NCBI RefSeq assembly: GCF_040605635.1 | Contig: NZ_JBEXDG010000042.1 | Span: 1 to 64,000 of the forward strand | Length of the DNA stretch: 64,000 nt | DNA from: Dactylosporangium sp040605635 | GTDB lineage: Bacteria > Actinomycetota > Actinomycetes > Mycobacteriales > Micromonosporaceae | Reading direction: 5' to 3' | In this document: positions 1-8,211 of the stretch, piece after piece | Layout of the letters: each line of letters starts with the position of its first letter | Numbering within the stretch: position 1 is the first letter of the stretch | Translations under genes and position numbers: made by a program | The notes under the pieces: generated by a model | What the model was told of the DNA's origin: nothing | What the model saw: the letters and a program-made list of their open reading frames with translations, nothing else | Databases searched by the model: none

Positions 1-160
1 ACCGACAACCAGCACCCCGCCACGACGTCGGCAAACTCACCAAACGGGAACTGACGGTAACGGCGCACAAACAGCACACGGGTTAAACGTCAAGCTCTGG
101 CGACAACAACTCTTCCGGATCATGAGTTACATCGCCCAGCCGTCGGATGGGCTGGCCGCT

Positions 161-220
161 TTCCGTGATCCGGAAGGCTTTGTGCACCTCTGGCTATACG
201 AAGTCTTCCGGATCACGGAA
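161..220. repeat. 16-bp perfect inverted repeat with a third partial copy
   Basis: TTCCGTGATCCGGAAG at 161-176 is the exact reverse complement of the bases at 205-220, separated by 28 bp. The first 11 bases of the right arm (CTTCCGGATCA) occur again in direct orientation at 112-122. The structure could be a large hairpin, a recombination or transposon-end remnant, or a tandem operator. No gene function can be tied to it. Confidence 0.7.
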
Positions 221-391
221 GATAGTCAGACATCGATTGCTGGACCGAGGGGTACCACGGTCCGAATGGTGATCTTCGGGTCGGCGGCTCGACAGCATGA
301 CGATTTCGGGGCGTGGTGTGGGGGTGAGGGAAGACGCCACTCGCACGCCAACAACGTGGACACGACCCAGCGGCGCGACGCCATGAGTGGC

Positions 392-478
392 GCCGCCTCG
401 AAGAACAGCGCCGCCTCGAAGAACAGCGCCGCCTCGAAGAACAGCGCCGCCTCGAAGAACAGCGCCGCCTCGGAGAGC
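392..478. repeat. 18-bp tandem repeat, four perfect copies plus a degenerate fifth
   Basis: The unit GCCGCCTCGAAGAACAGC occurs four times without change (392-409, 410-427, 428-445, 446-463) and a diverged partial copy follows to 478. The array lies just downstream of the stop of the minus-strand Dabb gene. Because the unit is a multiple of three, every frame stays open and false ORFs result. Perfect copies suggest recent slippage expansion. Confidence 0.9.
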
Positions 479-489
479 GGCTCCGGCGG

Positions 490-801
490 TCAGGTGGTCG
501 CGGCGGTGTCCACGTCGAAGATGCGGACCTCGGACCAGAGGGTGGCGCACTCGTCCCGGAAGGTGTCGTGGACCGGGTCGACCTGGTAGGCGTCGTGCGC
601 CGCCTGGTCGGTGAAGGTGACCACCAGGGCGTAGGAGTAGGCGCGGTCGATGACCGGCCGATCGGTCGCCGCGGGGCGGCCGAGGTGGCCGTCGACGACG
701 GTCCCGATGGTCAGCAGGCTGCGGGCGCCGGCCAGGAACCGCTCGTGCTCGGCGGGCGTGAGGTCGGGGCGCAACGTGAAATACACGGAGTGGATGAACA
801 C
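490..801 (-). CDS. Dabb (stress-responsive alpha/beta-barrel) domain protein
   Basis: This 103-residue protein matches the Dabb ferredoxin-like fold: an N-terminal strand with the family His (MFIHSVYFTLRPDLT), a helix AEHERFLAGARSL, then a C-terminal half with the usual YALVVTFTDQAAHDAYQVDP and 'H-x-x-F' segments (VHDTFRDEC). Dabb proteins are small dimeric barrels found in stress proteins and some polyketide cyclases; the substrate is unknown here. The start is GTG with no clear ribosome binding site, so the N terminus is the least certain part. It is a single gene, followed downstream by an 18-bp tandem repeat and preceded by the kup stop about 100 bp away on the same strand, so co-transcription with kup is possible. 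Confidence 0.8.
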   Translation of the reverse strand: MFIHSVYFTLRPDLTPAEHERFLAGARSLLTIGTVVDGHLGRPAATDRPVIDRAYSYALVVTFTDQAAHDAYQVDPVHDTFRDECATLWSEVRIFDVDTAATT

Positions 802-904
802 GCCGGCACGCTACCGCACGCCGTCGTCAGTGTTCTGGACCGTCAGACCGGTGCGGAGCAGCGCGACCAGGCGGCGCGCGTTCGCCACCTGGCAAGAGCC
901 AACT

Positions 905-2821
905 TCAGACTTCGATGTGGGAGCCCATGATGACGGTGCGGTCGCGGGGCAGGCCGAAGTGCTCGACGGCGTCCGCGGTGATGTACGAGGTGGCGATGAA
1001 CAGGCGTTTGCGCCAGCCGGGCATGCTCGGCCGGTCGCCGCGGCGCAGGTCGATCTTCGACAGGAAGTACGACGCGGTGTCCAGCTGGATGCGGCCCTCG
1101 GTGGCGGCCGGGTCGAGCAGCCGCAGCGCGGCCGGCACGTCCGGGGTGTCCATGTACCCGAACCGGACCGTCACGTGGATGATGCCGTCGTCGGCGTAGC
1201 CGAGGTGGTCGACAGCGATCCGCTCGGCCGGTGGGACGCGCGGGACGGGCTCGGTCACCAGCGCGAGGATGAGCACGTGCTCGTGCCGCACATGGTTGTG
1301 CTCCACGTTGGCGCGCATCGCCAGTGGCGTCGTCTCCTTGCCGCGGTTGAGGAAGACCGCGGTGCCGGGCACCTGCGTCAGCCGCGGGCGGCCGCCGTGC
1401 AGCCCGTCGATGAACTCGCGCAGCGAGCCCTCCTGCCGCTGCCGCTCGGCGGTGACGATCCGCCGACCCTTCTGCCATGTCGTCATGACGGTGAACGCGG
1501 TGAGGCCGATGAGCAGCGGCAGCCAGGCGCCGTGCACGAACTTGGTGAGGTTGGCCGCCACGAACAGCAGGTCGACGGCGAGCAGCACGGCCGCGCCGCC
1601 GATGAGCAGCCATCGTGGCGTGCGCCACTTCCGGGCGGCGATGTAGAAGAACATCAGCGTGGTGATGGTGATCGTGCCGGTGACCGCCATGCCGAACGCG
1701 AACGCCAGCGCGGCGGAGCTGCGGAACGCGAAGATGAGCGTGAGGACCGAGACCAGGAGCAGCCAGTTGATCCACGGGACGTAGATCTGCCCGATCCGCG
1801 ACTCCGAGGTGTGCACGACCCGCAGCCGCGGCAGGTAGCCCAGCTCGGCGGCCTGGGCGGCGACGGAGTACGCACCGGTGATCACGGCCTGGGCGGCGAT
1901 GACGGTGGCCGCGGTGGCGAGGACGACGAGGGGCAGCCGCGCCCACTCCGGGACGAGCAGGAAGAAAGGGCCCTCGATGTTGGCCGGGTCCTCGAGGATG
2001 AGCGCCCCCTGGCCGAGGTAGCTCAGCACGCACGCGGGAAAGACCAGCCACAGCCAGCCCCGGGTGATGGCGCGCCGGCCGAAGTGCCCCATGTCGGCGT
2101 ACAGCGCCTCGGCGCCGGTGACGGCGAGTACCACGGCGGCGAGGGAGAAGAAGGCCACGCCGAAGTGCCCGGACAGGAACCCGATCGCATAGGTCGGCGA
2201 GAGCGCCCGCAGGATGCCGGGGTCCCGCGCGATGCCGGCGATCCCGGTCCCGCCGATGACGACGAACCACAGGATCATCACCGGCCCGAAGACCCGGCCG
2301 ACGGCGGCGGTGCCGCGCCGCTGGACCAGGAACAGCACGATGATGATGGCGGCGGTGACCGGCACCACCGCCTCGGCGAGGGACGGCTCGACCGTCTTGA
2401 TGCCCTCGACCGCGGACAGCACGGAGATCGCCGGGGTGATCATGCTGTCGCCGAGGAACAGCGCCGCGCCGAAGATGCCGAGCGCGGCCAGCACCGCCGC
2501 GGTCCGCCGGCCGCGCTGCCCGCCCCACCGGCGCAGCAGCGTGATCAGCGCCATGATGCCGCCCTCGCCGTCGTTGTCGGCGCGCATCGCGAGGAGCACG
2601 TAGGTGACGGTCACGATGGTCATCACGGACCAGAACACCAGCGACACGACACCGTAGACGTTCTCCGCGCTGACCGGCACGGGATGCGGGTCGCTCGGCG
2701 CGAACACGGTCTGCAGGGTGTAGATCGGGCTGGTCCCGATGTCACCGAAGACGACGCCGAGCGCGCCCACGACCAGCGCCAGCCGCGCGGTGTCGTGGGC
2801 CTTCTGCACGCTGCCCGCCAT
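905..2821 (-). CDS. kup: Kup-type low-affinity potassium transporter
   Basis: A 638-residue potassium/proton symporter of the KUP/HAK family, acting in the cytoplasmic membrane. The hallmark GDIGTSPIY is at residues 26-34, followed by about twelve hydrophobic segments up to roughly residue 460 and then the hydrophilic cytoplasmic tail typical of Kup (RMGD-type pattern MRANVEHNHVRHEHV... and VRFGYMDTPDVPAALRLL). The frame is open for another 40 codons upstream, but ATG at 2821 is preferred: it has AAGGAGG 7-8 bases ahead and starts exactly where family homology begins (MAGSVQKAHDTARLALVVGALGVVFG). It diverges from the CPBP protease gene, with about 185 bp between them serving as the promoter region. 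Full-length, no missing motif seen. Confidence 0.95.
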   Translation of the reverse strand: MAGSVQKAHDTARLALVVGALGVVFGDIGTSPIYTLQTVFAPSDPHPVPVSAENVYGVVSLVFWSVMTIVTVTYVLLAMRADNDGEGGIMALITLLRRWGGQRGRRTAAVLAALGIFGAALFLGDSMITPAISVLSAVEGIKTVEPSLAEAVVPVTAAIIIVLFLVQRRGTAAVGRVFGPVMILWFVVIGGTGIAGIARDPGILRALSPTYAIGFLSGHFGVAFFSLAAVVLAVTGAEALYADMGHFGRRAITRGWLWLVFPACVLSYLGQGALILEDPANIEGPFFLLVPEWARLPLVVLATAATVIAAQAVITGAYSVAAQAAELGYLPRLRVVHTSESRIGQIYVPWINWLLLVSVLTLIFAFRSSAALAFAFGMAVTGTITITTLMFFYIAARKWRTPRWLLIGGAAVLLAVDLLFVAANLTKFVHGAWLPLLIGLTAFTVMTTWQKGRRIVTAERQRQEGSLREFIDGLHGGRPRLTQVPGTAVFLNRGKETTPLAMRANVEHNHVRHEHVLILALVTEPVPRVPPAERIAVDHLGYADDGIIHVTVRFGYMDTPDVPAALRLLDPAATEGRIQLDTASYFLSKIDLRRGDRPSMPGWRKRLFIATSYITADAVEHFGLPRDRTVIMGSHIEV

Positions 2822-3006
2822 CGGGTGCCTCCTTCGCAGAGGTCGCCCCTCCGTCCGGACTGTACTGGTCAAGGTCTGCCGCCCGTGGCGGAACCGGGAC
2901 GGGTTGTCCCCCGTGCGAGCCACAAGCGATGCCCACCGCACGGTGACGCTGACACCCCTCGATTTCCCTAGCGTTGACCGGGTACGCGGAAGCGAAGGAG
3001 ACGAAG

Positions 3007-3840
3007 ATGTCGTTCTGGATCAGGTTGCCGGTCCTGCTCGTGGTGTTCCTGGCCGTGCTCGTGCTCGGTCAGCTGGTCGTCGGCGCGGCGGACGGGTCGC
3101 CGCCGGCTGCGCTGCTGGCCGGCCTCGGGTACTCGGGCCTGGCGCTGGCGGCCTACGTCATGGCGGTCCGCCGGCTCGAACGCCGGCCGGTCGCCGAGCT
3201 GCGCCGGGCGCGGGCCGTGCCGGAGACCGGGGCCGGCGTCGCGGCCGGCGTCGGGCTGTTCACGGCCGTAATCGCGGTCATCGCCCTGTTCGGCGGCTAC
3301 CGGGTCGACGGCTGGGGGTCGGCCGGCGGCGCCGTGACGCTGGCCGGTGTGATGGCGGTCGCCGCGGTGGCCGAGGAGCTGCTGTTCCGGGGCGTGCTGT
3401 TCCGGCTGCTGCTCGAACGCTTCGGCGCGCCGGTCGCGCTCGTCGTGTCCGCGGTCCTCTTCGGCGGCCTGCACCTGTTCAACCCGGGTGCGACGCTGTG
3501 GGGCGCGACCGCGATCGCCGTCGAGGCCGGACTGATGCTCGGCAGCGCGTTCCTCGTCACACGTTCGCTGTGGCTGCCGATCGGGCTGCACTTCGGCTGG
3601 AACTTCGCCGAGGCCGGGCTGTTCGGCACGACCGTCTCCGGCACCGAGGGCGGCCCGGCCGGCCTGCTGCGCGGCGTCGCGCAGGGCTCCGACGTGGTGA
3701 GCGGCGGCGCGTTCGGGCCGGAGGCGAGCATCGTGTCCGTCGTGTTCGGCGCGGCCGCGACCGTCGTCCTCCTGCTCCTCGCGCGGCGCCGGGACGCGCC
3801 GGTCACGCCGGTCGCGCCGCTGCCGGCCGACGGTCGTTAG
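3007..3840 (+). CDS. CPBP family intramembrane glutamic endopeptidase (CAAX protease-like)
   Basis: A 277-residue integral membrane protein of the CPBP/ABI family. The motif EELLFRG begins near residue 123 (paired glutamates plus arginine), followed by GGLHLFNPG and the third motif LHFGWNF (H-x-x-x-N), which together form the intramembrane metal or glutamate-activated site of this family. Several hydrophobic segments surround them. In bacteria these proteases work in bacteriocin self-immunity, surface-protein processing or signalling; the substrate here is unknown. ATG 3007 has GAAGGAG at proper spacing; an upstream in-frame TTG at 2974 lacks one. Only 10 bp separate it from the histidine kinase, so it is probably co-transcribed with that two-component system and may be linked to envelope stress. 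Confidence 0.88.
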   Translation: MSFWIRLPVLLVVFLAVLVLGQLVVGAADGSPPAALLAGLGYSGLALAAYVMAVRRLERRPVAELRRARAVPETGAGVAAGVGLFTAVIAVIALFGGYRVDGWGSAGGAVTLAGVMAVAAVAEELLFRGVLFRLLLERFGAPVALVVSAVLFGGLHLFNPGATLWGATAIAVEAGLMLGSAFLVTRSLWLPIGLHFGWNFAEAGLFGTTVSGTEGGPAGLLRGVAQGSDVVSGGAFGPEASIVSVVFGAAATVVLLLLARRRDAPVTPVAPLPADGR

Positions 3841-3850
3841 GCTCCACGGC

Positions 3851-5053
3851 ATGCGTATGGGGGCCGGCTCCGGTGGCCGGGCGGCGCGCGTGCTGGGCCG
3901 GTGGCACGCACTGCCGGTCGTCGCCCGGGACGGGGTGCTGGCCGGGGCGTTGCTCGCGGTCGCGCTGCTGCCGCCGCTGACGAGGTACAGCACCGGGGTC
4001 GGCGAGCTGCCGGTCCGCCCGGCCGACGCACTCGCCGTCGTCGCCGTCGCCGCGCAGTGCCTGCCGCTCGCGGTGCGGCGCCGGCTGCCCGCGCTGTGCC
4101 TGCTGGTCGTGGAGGCCGGCTTCGCGGTGCAGCAGCTGCGCGGGTACTCCACCTTCGCCGGCCAGGCGCTGCTCATCGCGCTCTACAGCGCCGGGGCGTA
4201 CGCGGGCGGGCGGGTGGACGCGGCCAGGGCGCGGCGGCGGCTGGCGGTCGTGGCGACGGCCGGGTACGCCGCGCTGGCCGCCGGGCTGGCCGCCGCCGGC
4301 TCGGCGGAGGGCTGGTTCGGCTTCACCACGTTCTACGTCACGCTGTGCGCGTGCTGGGCGGGCGGCGCGTGGATGCGCCGGCAGCGGCAGCTCGAGGCCG
4401 AGCGGCGCGAGCGGACGGCGGTGGAGACGCTCGCCGAGGAACGCGCCCGCCTCGCCCGTGAGCTGCACGACGTCGTGACCCACCACGTCACGGCGATGGT
4501 CGTGCAGGCGGACGCGGCGAAGTTCCTGCTCGACCCGGCCTCGCACGAGGTGGCCGCCGGCCTCGACGCGATCAGCGACACCGGGCGGCACGCGCTCAGC
4601 GAGCTGCGGCACCTGCTGGGTGTGCTGGACCCGGCCGGGCGCCCGACCACCGACGACCGCCGCCCGGTGCCGGGTGGGATCCGCGACCTGGTGGAGCGGA
4701 CCCGGGCCGCCGGGCAGCCGGTCGACCTGGAGGAGTCGGGCACCGCGCGGCCGGTCCGCGGCGGGCCGGAGCTGGCCGCCTACCGGCTGGTCCAGGAAGG
4801 CCTCACGAATGCGCTCAAACACGCGCCGGGCCGGCCGACCCGCGTCGACGTGCGGTACGGCACCGCCACGATCGAGGTCTGTGTGAGCACCGAGAGCGTG
4901 CCGGCGCCGCGCGTACCATCCACGGTGGACGGTGGGCGGGGGCTCACCGGCCTCCGTGAACGCCTCGCCGTGTTCGGCGGCGAACTGACCGCCGGTGCCC
5001 ACGCGGGCCGGTTCGTGGTGCGGGGCACGATTCCGTTGGGAGACGGCGATTGA
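3851..5053 (+). CDS. Sensor histidine kinase, NarL/DesK-type (HisKA_3)
   Basis: A 400-residue membrane sensor kinase. Residues 1 to about 175 contain four to five hydrophobic segments and no large extracytoplasmic domain, so the signal is probably sensed in or at the membrane. A short helix (ERARLARELHD) carries the phospho-accepting His at residue 206, within the HisKA_3 sequence ELHDVVTHHVTAM. The HATPase_c domain follows, with the N box (NALKHAPG, near residue 320) and a G box GGRGLTGLRERL near the C terminus. The D/F-type boxes are short, as is usual in this class. Its TGA stop overlaps the TTG start of the response regulator, indicating translational coupling. A second ATG two codons downstream could also serve as start. 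Confidence 0.92.
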   Translation: MRMGAGSGGRAARVLGRWHALPVVARDGVLAGALLAVALLPPLTRYSTGVGELPVRPADALAVVAVAAQCLPLAVRRRLPALCLLVVEAGFAVQQLRGYSTFAGQALLIALYSAGAYAGGRVDAARARRRLAVVATAGYAALAAGLAAAGSAEGWFGFTTFYVTLCACWAGGAWMRRQRQLEAERRERTAVETLAEERARLARELHDVVTHHVTAMVVQADAAKFLLDPASHEVAAGLDAISDTGRHALSELRHLLGVLDPAGRPTTDDRRPVPGGIRDLVERTRAAGQPVDLEESGTARPVRGGPELAAYRLVQEGLTNALKHAPGRPTRVDVRYGTATIEVCVSTESVPAPRVPSTVDGGRGLTGLRERLAVFGGELTAGAHAGRFVVRGTIPLGDGD

Positions 5054-5721
5054 GCGGCACGATCCGGGTCGCGGTCTGCGACGACCAGGCGCTGGTGCGC
5101 ACCGGGTACGCCACCATCTTCGCGGCGCAGCCCGGACTGACCGTGGTCGGCCAGGCCGCCGACGGCGCCGAGGCGGTCCGGCTCGCCCGCCGCGAGCGGC
5201 CCGACGTCGTCGTCATGGACGTGCGGATGCCGGTGCTCGACGGCATCGAGGCGACCCGGCAGCTCGCCGGTCCCGGCGTGCCGGACCCGGTCAAGGTGCT
5301 GGTCGTGACGACGTTCAACCTCGACGAGTACGTGTACGAGGCGCTCAAGGCCGGCGCGAGCGGCTTCCTGCTCAAGGACACGCAACCGGCGCAGCTCGTC
5401 GACGGCGTACGGGCCGTCGCGGCCGGCGACACGCTGCTCGCACCCCAGGTGACACGGCAGCTCATCGGCCGCTACGCCGGGCGGGTCCGACCCGGCCCGC
5501 ACCGGGACCAGCGGGTCGGCACGCTCGCCCCGCGCGAGCTGGAGGTCCTGCGGCTCATCGCGCAGGGCCGCTCCAACGCCGAGATAGCCGCCGCGCTCGT
5601 GATCAGCGCCGAGACCGTGAAGACGTACGTGTCGCGGATCTTCACCAAGCTCGACCTGCGCGACCGGGTGCAGGCGGTCATCCTCGCGTACCGCAGCGGC
5701 CTCGTCGCCCCCGACGACTGA
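5050..5721 (+). CDS. NarL/FixJ family response regulator with LuxR helix-turn-helix
   Basis: A 223-residue response regulator paired with the preceding kinase. The receiver domain spans residues 1-125, with acidic pair DD near the N terminus (AVCDDQALVR), phosphorylated Asp57 in VVMDVRMP, the conserved Thr in VVTTFN and the Lys in LLKDTQP. A LuxR-type helix-turn-helix covers about residues 155-215 (LAPRELEVLRLIAQGRSNAEI ... SAETVKTYVSRIFTKL, interrupted here). The start is TTG at 5050; the TGA of the kinase is at 5051-5053, so the two genes overlap as TTGA. No target operator can be identified. Confidence 0.95.
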   Translation: MSGTIRVAVCDDQALVRTGYATIFAAQPGLTVVGQAADGAEAVRLARRERPDVVVMDVRMPVLDGIEATRQLAGPGVPDPVKVLVVTTFNLDEYVYEALKAGASGFLLKDTQPAQLVDGVRAVAAGDTLLAPQVTRQLIGRYAGRVRPGPHRDQRVGTLAPRELEVLRLIAQGRSNAEIAAALVISAETVKTYVSRIFTKLDLRDRVQAVILAYRSGLVAPDD

Positions 5722-5921
5722 CCGGTCGCCGGAGTCGCGTTCGACGATCGGCGCGGCGGACGGCAGGACGGCCGCCCATGCGGGCAGCTCGACGCCTGCG
5801 CCGGCGCCCTGCGGGTGCCGCCCCTGCCGGCCGCCCTGCGCCACCTGGCAACCGCCGGCCTGTGGACAACGCGCGGGACCGCTGCGTATTCTGGCCAACT
5901 TTGCTTCGGACGGAGGTCACG

Positions 5922-6512
5922 ATGGTCGAGTACCCACCGGAAGTCACCCGGCGCTTCCACGGCACCCCGGAACAGCTGCACGCAGGCGTCGTCGGCGAGT
6001 GGCCGAAGCCTCCCGGCCCGATCGTGCTGCACCCGTACGACCCGGCGTGGCCGGACAGGTACGCGGCGGTGAGCGCCGCGATCCGCGCCGTCCTCGGCGA
6101 CCTCGTCGCCGGCCTGGAGCACGTGGGCTCCACGTCGGTGCCGGGACTGGCCGCCAAGCCGGTCATCGACATCGACCTGCTCATCGCGGACACCGCCGAC
6201 GAGTCCGCCTACGTCCCGGCCCTGACCGCCGCCGGCTACGTGCTCGTGCTGCGCGAGCCGTGGTGGCACGGGCACCGGATGCTGGTCAGCGCCGCCGCCG
6301 ACGTCCACCTGCACGTGTGGCCGCAGGACGCCCCGGAGCCGGTGCGGCACAAGCTCTTCCGCGACTGGCTGCGCACCCGCCCTGACGATCTGCGGCTGTA
6401 CGCGTCGGTCAAGTACCGGCTCGCCGGGGAGACGGCTGCGAACCCGGGCGACTACAGCCTCGCGAAGAACGACGTCATCGACGACATCTACGCCCGCGTC
6501 TTCGCCGCCTGA
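5922..6512 (+). CDS. GrpB family protein (nucleotidyltransferase-like)
   Basis: A 196-residue member of the GrpB/UPF0157 family, which has a minimal nucleotidyltransferase fold. The core motif is visible: PYDPAWPDRY, then EHVGSTSVPGLAAKPVIDID with the GST and paired acidic residues, then HRMLVSAAADVHLHVWP and the C-terminal LFRDWLR. In the family the biochemical role is mostly unknown; some members are fused to dephospho-CoA kinase. ATG 5922 follows CGGAGG at 6-7 bp, and the longer open frame upstream is out of character, so this start is firm. It stands alone after the response regulator with about 200 bp between them. Confidence 0.9.
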   Translation: MVEYPPEVTRRFHGTPEQLHAGVVGEWPKPPGPIVLHPYDPAWPDRYAAVSAAIRAVLGDLVAGLEHVGSTSVPGLAAKPVIDIDLLIADTADESAYVPALTAAGYVLVLREPWWHGHRMLVSAAADVHLHVWPQDAPEPVRHKLFRDWLRTRPDDLRLYASVKYRLAGETAANPGDYSLAKNDVIDDIYARVFAA

Positions 6513-6763
6513 GCGAGCCACCGCAGGACGGCGAGGGGGTGGGCGGCGGGTTCGGGGATCGGGTGGAAGACGTGCTCGACGACGTCGTCGAGCACGACGA
6601 GGGTGAGCCGTTCGTAGAGGGTCATGTCGGCGGCGGTGAAGGTGCCAGCGAAGGCAGGCGGCGGCCGACCAGGGCGGCCGGGTCCGTGCCCGGTGACGGC
6701 GCGCCGGTCGCGACGCGGGTGGTGGCGGCGTCGCGGCGGGTGTTGAGCGCGTCGCGCTGCGCG
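6513..6763. other. Degenerate stretch between grpB-like gene and enolase remnant
   Basis: No intact gene. On the minus strand an open frame (6488-6814) overlaps the end of the GrpB gene and contains a helix-like stretch (FTAADMTLYERLTLVVLDD) whose C-terminal half reads like real protein, but its N-terminal half is low-complexity and I recognise no family. It may be another gene remnant. The adjoining enolase fragment suggests this is a zone of gene decay. Confidence 0.35.
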
Positions 6764-6973
6764 GGCGCCCACGAGGCCGTCGAACTGCGCGACGGCGATC
6801 CCGCGCGCTTCCACGGCAAGGGCCTCGCCAAGGCCGTCGCCGCGGTCAACGGCGAGCTGGCCGCGGCGGTGACCGGCCTCGACGCCGACGACCAGGCCCT
6901 CGTCGACGAGACGATGATCGCGCTGGACGGCACGCCGGACAAGGGGCGGCTCGGCTACGCCGGCGCCCGCTGA
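6764..6973 (+). pseudogene. Enolase remnant (N-terminal fragment, about 69 codons)
   Basis: The frame reads GAHEAVELRDGDPARFHGKG, continues KAVAAVNGELAAAV and ends LVDETMIALDGTPDKGRL before GYAGAR and a stop. This follows the N-terminal domain of 2-phosphoglycerate enolase closely (family pattern G-A-x-x-x-x-E-A-V-E-L-R-D-G-D, K-A-V-x-x-V-N, D-G-T-x-N-K). It lacks the true N terminus, the first loop (SGAST) and the whole TIM barrel with the catalytic residues, so it cannot be an active enolase. Homology begins abruptly near 6764 and stops where the next motif (GANAIL) should come. A functional eno is expected elsewhere. It is convergent with the membrane protein gene ending at 6955, overlapping by about 19 bp. 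Confidence 0.8.
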
Positions 6974-7881
6974 CCGTCACCCGGCGCTGTCACGGGCCGG
7001 GTCTCGGCGGGGGTCTGCTCGAAGGTCTGCACCGTCCAGAACACGGCGAACAGCCCGGCGACGATGATCTCCAGCCAGAAGAGCGTGACGACGCCGGTCA
7101 GCCACAGCACGAGCAGGACCGCGGTGGCGCCGATCAGCACCAGGGCGATGATGCTGTACCGGTTGCGCGGCAGCGCGGCGGTTGACTGCTCCCCGGCCGG
7201 GGCGCGTTCCCGCTGGTGCCGGCGGGCGTTGATGACGACGACCGCCAGGATGCAGGCGAACAGGCCGAGCGCGGCGACGTAGTGCGCATAGTCGATGAAC
7301 CGGTCCTCGGCGGCGACGAAGGAGCCCAGCGCCGAGCCGTACACCAGCAGCGCCACGAGCATGCCCAGCCACGTCGAGCGACCGTGCCGCCCCTCCTTCA
7401 CCACGATCGCGAGGGTGGCCAGGATGCCGAGGCCGCCGAGGACCAGCAGGGCGAACATGTTGTTCTCCACGTTCGCGCGGGCGGCGGCCTCCAGGGACCG
7501 CACCGACAGGCAGTCCACCCCGTCGGGCAGCTTGTCGGTGGCGACGTCGCACAGGCGGACCGCGGTGCGGAAGTCCTTGTCCCGCGCGGTGGGGACGATG
7601 GCGACCACGGCCGCGAACATGCCGCCGAGGTTGAGCAGGACGTCCTCGGGGTCGGTCGTGCCGCGCAGCGCGATCATGAACGCGCCGAGACCGATCAGCG
7701 AACCGACGAAGAGGCTCTGCGCCGGGGTGTAGTAGTAGGCGCTCACCGACGACAGCAGGTGCCAGCCCTGCTCGCCGGTCTGGTAGATCACCGATACGCC
7801 GAGGCCGACCAGCAGCGCGACCATGGCGATGCGCACGTAGCGGTACGACCTGGCCCACGTCTCATTGGATAGTGGACGCAT
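6955..7881 (-). CDS. Hypothetical multi-pass membrane protein
   Basis: A 308-residue protein with about seven hydrophobic segments (for example VRIAMVALLVGLGVSVIYQ, LFVGSLIGLGAFMIAL and ALLVLGGLGILATLAIVV). A soluble loop of about 50 residues between segments 3 and 4 carries two cysteines (VRLCDVATDKLPDGVDCLS) and could be disulfide-bonded outside the cell. I do not recognise the family. ATG 7881 follows GGGAGG at 7 bp; the frame extends a further 28 codons upstream without support. The C-terminal tail overlaps the enolase remnant. It is the only gene in its transcription unit. Confidence 0.7.
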   Translation of the reverse strand: MRPLSNETWARSYRYVRIAMVALLVGLGVSVIYQTGEQGWHLLSSVSAYYYTPAQSLFVGSLIGLGAFMIALRGTTDPEDVLLNLGGMFAAVVAIVPTARDKDFRTAVRLCDVATDKLPDGVDCLSVRSLEAAARANVENNMFALLVLGGLGILATLAIVVKEGRHGRSTWLGMLVALLVYGSALGSFVAAEDRFIDYAHYVAALGLFACILAVVVINARRHQRERAPAGEQSTAALPRNRYSIIALVLIGATAVLLVLWLTGVVTLFWLEIIVAGLFAVFWTVQTFEQTPAETRPVTAPGDGQRAPA

Positions 7882-8211
7882 CGGAACACCTCCCGTCACT
7901 GCGAGTAAGGTCCTCCCGGACCGGGGGTGACGTCCAGCGTCTTGTCGGCAAGCTGACGCCTCCACCGATCGGAGCCGGCCCTCGCGCGAAGAGGTGCGCG
8001 AGGGCCGGCGGTCATGGTCGGCCTTCTGTTAGGCCCTGTACCGCCACGGATGACGCCGTCCGCTGCCGCCCACGTTGGCGTTGCCTGCGATTCCTGGACG
8101 CATCGCCGCTCCCTTCGTTGCTGTCCGCTGGGTCCACCGTGGACAGGTGCGGCGTTGTCCGGAAGGCCCGCGGGCGCCGGACAAACAACGCCGGACAACC
8201 GGCCACGGCGG
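7882..8211. other. 330-bp intergenic region
   Basis: Lies between the stop of the CBM2-metallopeptidase gene and the start of the membrane-protein gene, both on the minus strand. It holds a strong hairpin at 7974-8009 (listed) and the GGGAGG ribosome binding site of the downstream gene. I see no further gene or clear promoter consensus. Confidence 0.6.
7974..8009 (-). terminator. Strong hairpin, probable terminator of the metallopeptidase gene
   Basis: A perfect 14-bp stem (GCCGGCCCTCGCGC at 7974-7987 with its complement at 7996-8009) and an 8-base loop, about 200 bp past the stop of the minus-strand metallopeptidase gene. There is no U-run, as is common in actinomycetes. Confidence 0.65.

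Larger units (their letters stand above)
1..489. other. Gene-poor left edge with inverted and tandem repeats
   Basis: I see no convincing gene here. Open frames cross the stretch on both strands but their composition is repeat-driven and resembles no family. It holds two repeat structures listed separately (a 16-bp inverted repeat and an 18-bp tandem repeat). It has more A/T than the genes that follow, which fits intergenic or decayed DNA. Confidence 0.5.

Noticed and set aside
392..478. CRISPR array
   Set aside because: The 18-bp units are directly adjacent with no spacers, so this is a simple tandem repeat.
650..2971. Long plus-strand open frame of 773 codons opposite kup
   Set aside because: It is the shadow of the kup coding strand: highly charged, repetitive, no family likeness, typical for high-GC antisense frames.
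6488..6814. Minus-strand frame downstream of the GrpB-like gene
   Set aside because: Its C-terminal half looks protein-like, but the rest is low complexity and it overlaps two other features; no family recognised, so it is only mentioned as a possible remnant.
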